Part shown: piece after piece, positions 61,801 through 64,000 of the stretch
How positions within the stretch are numbered: position 1 is the first letter of the stretch
Layout: every line of letters begins with the position of its first letter
Origin: Trichuris trichiura
Lineage: Eukaryota; Nematoda; Enoplea; Trichinellida; Trichuridae
Length of the DNA stretch: 64,000 nucleotides
Assembly: GCA_037903355.1 (NCBI GenBank)
Contig: JBAJFE010000034.1
Location: forward strand, 124,001 to 188,000
Direction: 5' to 3'
Program-made: the position numbers and the translations under genes
Notes under the pieces: generated by a model
The model's input: only the letters and a program-made list of their open reading frames with translations
What the model was told of the DNA's origin: nothing
The model's database searches: none

Positions 61801-64000
61801 CGCCAATGATGCCCAAATCCTTGAAAAATAAGTACATCATTTCTTTCTGCAAAGTTCCGAAACAAAATCAGCCATAGTGATCCCGCTTTGACAAGGGTGT
61901 TTCAACTAGATGCGTAATCGCCGGTCATGGTAAAAACGGCTACATAAGACGACGGCGTAAGGCGAGGGTTGGGAGTGTTAGAGTGATCGCGTTTAGAAAG
62001 AACTTTTCTCATTTGCCTTTTTTTGGACGAAATAGACTTTTTTTTCCTACGAACGTGTGAAAGCACACTATTTTAGTAGCGAATTTGTTACCTTATATTG
62101 TTCCAAAACATCTTCAAGTTGCTTGAAAAAGTCATTCATTTTTCCATATGCTTCCTCAATGCGTTTAGAGTTTTGCTCAACCACTTTGGCGAATATACTA
62201 CGTTCAGAGGGCACAGTATGTAAGAAACCCTTAAAGTTAATTGGAATGTCAATAAAGCGCTTCATTTCTTTGGCGTATTTCGCGCGCAGTTCCTCTTCCG
62301 ACGGGTAAAGTTTCACTGACGTCTGGCTAAAAACATTTTTCCTCTAATTTTAGTTTCTTCACGGGGAACGTACACAAGACGCAGTTCAGCTTGAAGTAAA
62401 GGCATAGTCTCGTTTAATTTTTCTAAGCCCATCTGGTACTGATGTTCAAGTACCTTTAATAATTCCATGTCCCAGTGAATTCTCCATGGTTTCATGTTTT
62501 CTGCGCTCGCTCCCTGAGCAGTAGCCATTTTTACCGCAAACCCGTTTTGCCAAAAGTAAACGTACCAATCGTTCGGCTTCGTCGAATATTTCGCCTGCTT
62601 GAAGGAGGGTTTCTCTCCATATTAGCTGTTGTCCCAGAAGGCTTGTTTCTTTAAGAGAATCAATCTACAATGTGTAATTAGTTTAAATCCCTGGCGTGTG
62701 AACATTGCAGTGCTTTCACCTTTTGGCCAATCTGCTGATGATAATAAAGAAACATGCGACTTAGGTTTGCAGTGCGCTCGGCAGCTGATTTCAATTTGGT
62801 TAAGTAGTTTTCAAGATCCTCCGACTTTTCCCACGTGACAGATATTGACGAGCTGTTTTCGCCGTGGCTGCTTTTCAGGCCGCTGATCAATCTTTCAAAT
62901 GCGTACGCAGTATTCAGCATCATTGCCTGAAGGCAAGGTAGGACCTCTGCCTCTGCGTTGTTGTAAAAATGAGCTACCTTCAATTAACTCGAATTAATTA
63001 AAGCATTCTGAGCAGTTGACTACAGTAGCTTCAATTCTCTTAATCTTTGAACCAAGTAAAACAAGTTCAATGTTTACGTCTACACATAAATAAAGTTTTA
63101 GCTGTATACTTATATGGCAGGCTCGCTTAATTTAAAAAAATATTAGGATAATGTCCAAAGCTATGTGCAGTTAGTCACCTGCTTCATTATCAAGGCATAT
63201 TTTAAAAACTTTTGTCCATTTTGGGCGCACAGTTGAATTCTTTGAGGCATTTTGTAACCGAGGCTGAGCAGTTGGCGAACATCCTTAGCTAAGCGCACCA
63301 GTTCATCACTGTAGTTAACGCGCATCGTTCTGCTTTTATGGTCCAGCTCCATCACTCGGCAGGACTTTACCAAGCTATAACATGCTGCCTGGAAATTTCG
63401 TTTCAAGTCTACCGCTTTTCGTAACAACTTTAAGGGATTCTTTGAGTCATCCATAGCTCGCATCGTATCCTGACACCATCGCTGGAACGTGTCGTCCCGG
63501 TAAGTTTTCAATTCGTCCTTAAAGGCGGCGCATTTTTCCCGGAGGTCGCTAAAGCCTGGCAAATCGTCCACCAGTTCAGCCACCGTTTCTAGCAACTCAC
63601 TGATCTGAATTTCGGGCAATAGAAACGAAAGGTAATTGTTTCAGTTTATTTACCTGCATTTCTTCTTGCTTCGTTCTAGCTATCAGCACAGTTGCATCAG
63701 ATAGGCCTGTCTTTGGAAATACAGCCCACGAACCTGTCTTCCGACGAAAGCATTCTTGGTTAAGCTTCAGCTGTTCAGTAACGCGGAAAAGAAGGGTTTC
63801 CCTGAGAAAACTACTTACTTCACATTTTAAGAAAGCTCTCTACTACACACCTTTCCGCAGAAATCTCGTGCTTGACAAGCGGTATGCACAACAGATCCTT
63901 GTACTTAAGAAATCTTTGCAAAGTCTACACTGTCTCGACTTAATTATTTTGGTTTCCAGTAGCCTAACGTAAACGTACCTCATGTAAGCTGGATGATTCT
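30898..64000 (-). CDS. DYNC2H1: Cytoplasmic dynein-2 heavy chain (DYNC2H1), 5'-incomplete
   Basis: Exons across 33 kb of the minus strand translate in order to an IFT dynein heavy chain: tail, linker, AAA1-AAA4, stalk with microtubule-binding domain, AAA5, AAA6 and C-terminal domain. The stop is at 30898-30900; the first exons lie beyond 64000. The protein is the AAA+ motor for retrograde intraflagellar transport, moving IFT trains from ciliary tip to base. The assignment to dynein-2 rather than dynein-1 or axonemal dynein rests on AAA4 [27 protein letters not shown] in AAA1, and a short C-terminus ending [20 protein letters not shown]. Most introns are 48-70 nt. The long ones hold palindromes, a MITE, mariner plus Ty3, an AAT microsatellite and AT-rich repeats. 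It converges on BBS9. No disabling lesion was seen in recognised exons, though not every splice site was solved. Confidence 0.93.
32245..33338 (-). other. DYNC2H1 intron, left of palindrome 2
   Basis: Non-coding, no recognised repeat. A pyrimidine-rich stretch lies around 32750-32890. Confidence 0.5.
33406..33447 (-). ncRNA. Hammerhead-like motif, left arm of palindrome 2
   Basis: Minus strand AGACCG, CTGATGA, C, GGGTC, loop TCGAAT, GACCC, GAAA, GC, TC, CGGAG. Core intact. It is on the sense strand of the DYNC2H1 transcript. Confidence 0.58.
34118..34160 (+). ncRNA. Hammerhead-like motif, right arm of palindrome 2
   Basis: Plus strand AGACCG, CTGATGA, C, GAGTC, loop TCGAAT, GACCC, GAAA, GT, TC, CGGAG. 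One mismatch in helix II (A for G) and GT in place of GC in the helix-III loop. Confidence 0.52.
34268..34881. mobile_element. MITE-like element with modular terminal inverted repeats
   Basis: CAGTCATTTGGCTGA at the left end pairs with TCAGGCAAATGACTG at the right. The inverted similarity continues inward through GTTTTCC, ATGCAGAATGG and GAAAAGAACAATTAT (about 90 bp left, 140 bp right). The ends are built of tandem modules of about 16 bp of the type TTTGGCTGACAG: two on the left, four on the right. The centre has no transposase. No target duplication was seen. The family is not recognised. Confidence 0.65.
34932..35490 (-). CDS. DYNC2H1: DYNC2H1 exons: AAA6 end
   Basis: [14 protein letters not shown] and [19 protein letters not shown] (35340-35485), [20 protein letters not shown] with NTWLTNK (35210-35285), and [20 protein letters not shown] followed by [19 protein letters not shown] (34990-35145). 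The YIPQGW.KFYEF and Y/F-V.E.....YGGRI patterns are typical of dynein AAA6. Confidence 0.88.
35700..37082 (-). CDS. DYNC2H1: DYNC2H1 exons: AAA5-AAA6
   Basis: [20 protein letters not shown] and [20 protein letters not shown] (36920-37080) resume after the transposon-bearing intron. Then [20 protein letters not shown] with [14 protein letters not shown] (36730-36880), [20 protein letters not shown] and [20 protein letters not shown] (36120-36297), [20 protein letters not shown] (35925-35995), and [20 protein letters not shown] with [16 protein letters not shown] (35710-35825). [13 protein letters not shown] and [10 protein letters not shown] are strong dynein AAA6-region signatures. Confidence 0.9.
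37380..38422 (-). pseudogene. mariner (IS630/Tc1-mariner, D,D34D) transposase pseudogene
   Basis: One minus-strand frame runs from [13 protein letters not shown] through the HTH ([39 protein letters not shown]) to the catalytic domain. TGDEKW carries the first Asp, HDNARPH the second, and [10 protein letters not shown] the third, 34 residues after the second. It is broken by two in-frame TGA codons, after NHVTVS (about 38105) and after KPKLHE (about 37837), and by a one-base shift near the C-terminus before [16 protein letters not shown]. The expected ATG reads ATA at 38420-38422. The terminal repeats were not identified. It lies in a DYNC2H1 intron, beside the Ty3 element. Confidence 0.9.
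38489..38686 (+). repeat. 5' LTR of the Ty3-type element
   Basis: 198-bp direct repeat, with the second copy at 42998-43195. Confidence 0.95.
38731..39822 (+). pseudogene. gag: Ty3-type gag and protease region
   Basis: The frame starts at 38731, is interrupted by an in-frame TAA at 38827-38829 and resumes. It has the gag-like WEQW...[16 protein letters not shown] and [17 protein letters not shown] first zinc knuckle, [14 protein letters not shown], is complete; a second reads [14 protein letters not shown] and lacks its second Cys. The protease follows in the same frame, with its active-site DSG near 39775-39783. The frame then fails at a run of seven A (about 39807), after which pol continues in another frame. 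Gag packages the element RNA; the protease matures the polyprotein. Confidence 0.88.
39803..42986 (+). pseudogene. pol: Ty3-type pol: reverse transcriptase, RNase H, integrase
   Basis: Reverse transcriptase: [12 protein letters not shown], a frame break at a run of eight G (about 40441), [18 protein letters not shown], and PYLDD at about 40645-40659. A missing G near 40899 breaks the frame again (FLV...[10 protein letters not shown]). RNase [11 protein letters not shown], with catalytic-type Glu and Asp in KEALAL and TDHRPL. Integrase: [17 protein letters not shown] with WWPGI, an in-frame TAA at 41886-41888, CNGCQQHKD, then Asp in IHIDFA, Asp in VSDNGPSF and Glu in NGQVEKLV. The frame ends at TAG 42984. 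Three frameshifts and a stop leave this copy defective. The shifts sit mostly in homopolymers, so assembly error is possible. Confidence 0.92.
42998..43195 (+). repeat. 3' LTR of the Ty3-type element
   Basis: 198-bp direct repeat of the 5' LTR with five substitutions; preceded immediately by the polypurine tract at 42985-42997. Confidence 0.95.
43215..45399 (-). CDS. DYNC2H1: DYNC2H1 exons: coiled coil 2 and AAA5
   Basis: [20 protein letters not shown] and [20 protein letters not shown] (45180-45380) are coiled coil 2. [14 protein letters not shown] (44930-44990), [20 protein letters not shown] with [18 protein letters not shown] (44700-44830), and [20 protein letters not shown] (44580-44650) begin AAA5. 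[20 protein letters not shown] with [15 protein letters not shown] (43810-43930) and [20 protein letters not shown] with [17 protein letters not shown] (43460-43600) follow, then [19 protein letters not shown] (43370-43430). The following intron holds the mariner and Ty3 elements. Confidence 0.87.
45440..48560 (-). CDS. DYNC2H1: DYNC2H1 exons: stalk coiled coil 1 and microtubule-binding domain
   Basis: [20 protein letters not shown] (48330-48400), [20 protein letters not shown] with [17 protein letters not shown] (48100-48240), then [20 protein letters not shown] and [18 protein letters not shown] (46470-46670), and [20 protein letters not shown] with [13 protein letters not shown] (46370-46470). 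These are coiled coil 1 and the entry to the microtubule-binding domain. [20 protein letters not shown] (45620-45700) and [20 protein letters not shown] with [13 protein letters not shown] (45440-45560) close the domain and start coiled coil 2. An AAT microsatellite lies in an intron here. Confidence 0.87.
46738..46860. repeat. (AAT)n microsatellite in a DYNC2H1 intron
   Basis: About 120 bp of AAT/ATA trinucleotides, with a perfect run of roughly 60 bp and interrupted flanks (GATAATGACACT). It lies between stalk exons. Confidence 0.95.
48698..49755 (-). CDS. DYNC2H1: DYNC2H1 exons: AAA4
   Basis: [20 protein letters not shown] (49670-49740) leads into a long exon with [20 protein letters not shown] (about 49235-49300), [57 protein letters not shown] and YSYFTHR, then [11 protein letters not shown] with [14 protein letters not shown] (48740-48870). 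The P-loop Lys is Arg in GLGRRT, also seen in vertebrate dynein-2 (GVGRRT), so this is a family trait and not decay. Confidence 0.9.
49780..50572 (-). CDS. DYNC2H1: DYNC2H1 exons: AAA3 to AAA4
   Basis: [17 protein letters not shown] and [14 protein letters not shown] (50360-50500) precede [12 protein letters not shown] with [13 protein letters not shown] (50140-50240), then [20 protein letters not shown] (49960-50030) and [17 protein letters not shown] (about 49790-49850). LVLYIRTLN replaces LVLYLKDIN, so the Walker B acidic residue of AAA3 appears lost. This could mean AAA3 binds but does not hydrolyse nucleotide, if the exon reading is right. Confidence 0.82.
50560..51810 (-). CDS. DYNC2H1: DYNC2H1 exons: AAA2-AAA3 boundary and AAA3 Walker A
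   Basis: Coding pieces are [19 protein letters not shown] (51604-51720), [32 protein letters not shown] (51410-51560), and [20 protein letters not shown] followed by [14 protein letters not shown] (50818-51050). The Walker A GPTGCGK is intact at about 50818-50838. [20 protein letters not shown] follows after an intron. Confidence 0.88.
51811..52889 (-). other. DYNC2H1 intron, 1.1 kb
   Basis: The AAA2 exon ending SRMGFVYL and the exon beginning [16 protein letters not shown] are adjacent in human dynein-2, so this stretch is read as intron. No repeat or gene recognised. Confidence 0.55.
52890..53479 (-). CDS. DYNC2H1: DYNC2H1 exons: AAA2
   Basis: The Walker A GGSGKTT is at about 53419-53440, followed by [13 protein letters not shown] and [10 protein letters not shown]. 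Next is [20 protein letters not shown] with VFDDNKLLT (53060-53150), then [17 protein letters not shown] and [15 protein letters not shown] (52900-53000). This order is diagnostic for dynein AAA2. Confidence 0.87.
53480..55148 (-). CDS. DYNC2H1: DYNC2H1 exons: AAA1 (main ATPase site)
   Basis: Linker end [10 protein letters not shown] (54900-54930) leads to [20 protein letters not shown]. The Walker A GPTGTGKT is at 54600-54623, followed by [16 protein letters not shown]. After a short intron come [20 protein letters not shown] and NRLEESV, with Walker B CFDEFN near 54400-54420, then [20 protein letters not shown] (54130-54210) and [14 protein letters not shown]. Both Walker motifs are intact, so the principal ATPase site looks functional. 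One stretch between LVCLFKTFR and QQHYDWG is about 20 residues longer than in human; it could be a retained in-frame piece or an unsolved intron. Confidence 0.9.
55152..56726 (-). CDS. DYNC2H1: DYNC2H1 exons: linker (DHC_N2)
   Basis: In order: [17 protein letters not shown] (56570-56670), [20 protein letters not shown] and [12 protein letters not shown] (56340-56500), [20 protein letters not shown] and [11 protein letters not shown] (56130-56290), [20 protein letters not shown] (55880-55960), [10 protein letters not shown] (55650-55700), [20 protein letters not shown] (about 55500-55590) and [15 protein letters not shown] (55370-55430). The linker is the power-stroke lever of the motor. [10 protein letters not shown] and [13 protein letters not shown] are hallmark linker strings. 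Confidence 0.9.
57003..57242 (-). CDS. DYNC2H1: DYNC2H1 exon: tail/linker junction
   Basis: It encodes [20 protein letters not shown], then [20 protein letters not shown] and LLFR, which match the FGLEEPNF...WALYEEF...EDWITFR region of dynein-2. A 3.2-kb intron with a palindrome and AT-rich repeats separates it from the upstream exons. Confidence 0.85.
   Translation of the reverse strand: MLPRDILYVLFNLCYEVAAYSSALLFRIEAEDLGLDKPDFSNLEEVKRSLISSEAVWLPYRQFTSTLNELGKEEWLLFR
57243..57637 (-). other. DYNC2H1 intron, left of palindrome 3
   Basis: No feature recognised before the target-site duplication of the palindromic element. Confidence 0.5.
57719..57762 (-). ncRNA. Hammerhead-like motif, left arm of palindrome 3
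   Basis: Minus strand GACCG, CTGATGA, then CGGGTC/GACCTG with loop GCGTTTG, AAA, GC, TC, CGGAG. One GC pair of helix II has become a G-U pair, so pairing is retained. Sense strand of the DYNC2H1 transcript. Confidence 0.55.
57853..57897 (+). ncRNA. Hammerhead-like motif, right arm of palindrome 3
   Basis: Identical in sequence to the left-arm copy, on the opposite strand; core and helix II intact with one G-U pair. Confidence 0.55.
58008..58929 (-). other. DYNC2H1 intron, between palindrome 3 and AT-rich repeats
   Basis: No recognisable element. Short plus-strand open frames show no motif. Confidence 0.45.
58930..59760. repeat. Degenerate AT-rich repeat array in a DYNC2H1 intron
   Basis: Loosely repeated blocks such as ATATTCCTCATATGC, ACATACTACATGTATGCC, ATAAGCAATGCATA and GTATATAC recur about every 50-70 bp. 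No unit is perfect. The same blocks occur at 22.88-23.08 kb. Confidence 0.65.
59761..60431 (-). other. DYNC2H1 intron remainder
   Basis: Contains a short telomere-like stretch (GTTTAGGGTTAAGGTTAA near 59890) but nothing else recognisable. Confidence 0.4.
60432..61852 (-). CDS. DYNC2H1: DYNC2H1 exons: N-terminal tail, part 2
   Basis: Three coding stretches. 61650-61850 reads [16 protein letters not shown] with [20 protein letters not shown]. 61170-61550 reads [34 protein letters not shown] and [18 protein letters not shown]. 60662-60880 reads [41 protein letters not shown] and ETEQLRYY. They continue the tail in order towards the linker. Confidence 0.85.
62068..63800 (-). CDS. DYNC2H1: DYNC2H1 exons: N-terminal tail (DHC_N1), part 1
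   Basis: Exons include [17 protein letters not shown] (about 63655-63800), the block 63161-63619 ending [29 protein letters not shown] with FERLISGLK (62720-62975), a helical exon around 62640-62530, [20 protein letters not shown] (62340-62500), and [20 protein letters not shown] with INFKGFLH (62068-62310). These match the dimerisation and intermediate-chain-binding tail of dynein heavy chains. Exon edges are approximate. Confidence 0.85.

Noticed and set aside
1..64000. CRISPR arrays, bacterial operons or phage modules
   Set aside because: The window is intron-rich eukaryotic DNA. The repeats seen lack regular spacer structure and are all explained by mobile elements or satellites.

Overview
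This is eukaryotic DNA from a small ciliated invertebrate. Genes are split into many exons by GT-AG introns that are mostly 43-57 nt, interrupted by a few long, transposon-filled ones. The very short introns, a (TTAGGC)3 tract and the gene content fit a worm-like animal, perhaps an enoplean/dorylaimian nematode, but the species cannot be fixed from sequence alone.

Layout. 0.8-3.0 kb (+): a complete secreted BMP regulator of the Crossveinless-2/BMPER type, solved as nine phase-consistent exons (signal peptide, three VWC domains, one VWD). 3-9.9 kb: intergenic DNA with a hammerhead-like fragment, a decayed Tigger/jerky transposase and a textbook hAT MITE. 9.9-22.8 kb (+): BBS9/PTHB1, about 834 aa in 21 exons; its 5.8-kb intron holds a 3.2-kb inverted composite of a Penelope-like element (PLE). 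22.8-30.9 kb: convergent intergenic spacer with an HHR palindrome, a 49-bp minisatellite and a short HHR-bearing repeat. 30.9-64 kb (-): most of the cytoplasmic dynein-2 heavy chain (DYNC2H1), from the C-terminal stop to the middle of the N-terminal tail; the start lies beyond the window. Its introns hold two HHR palindromes, a modular-TIR MITE, a broken mariner, a 4.7-kb Ty3-type LTR element, an AAT microsatellite and an AT-rich degenerate repeat.

How the genes relate. BBS9 (BBSome coat subunit) and DYNC2H1 (retrograde intraflagellar transport motor) both serve ciliary traffic and are convergent. The BMPER-like gene next to BBS9 matches the neighbour pair on human chromosome 7p14, suggesting deep microsynteny.

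Most unusual signal. A PLE family with a GIY-YIG endonuclease has scattered short elements carrying hammerhead-ribozyme-like motifs. Three (25.2, 33.35 and 57.65 kb) are near-perfect palindromes with one motif per arm on opposite strands, a conserved tail on one side only, and target-site duplications of 12-15 bp. A fourth, 3.2-kb composite has the same inverted logic and an 11-bp duplication. A separate 195-bp element with its own hammerhead-like motif is nested in it, flanked by a 15-bp duplication, and a diverged relative sits near 30 kb.
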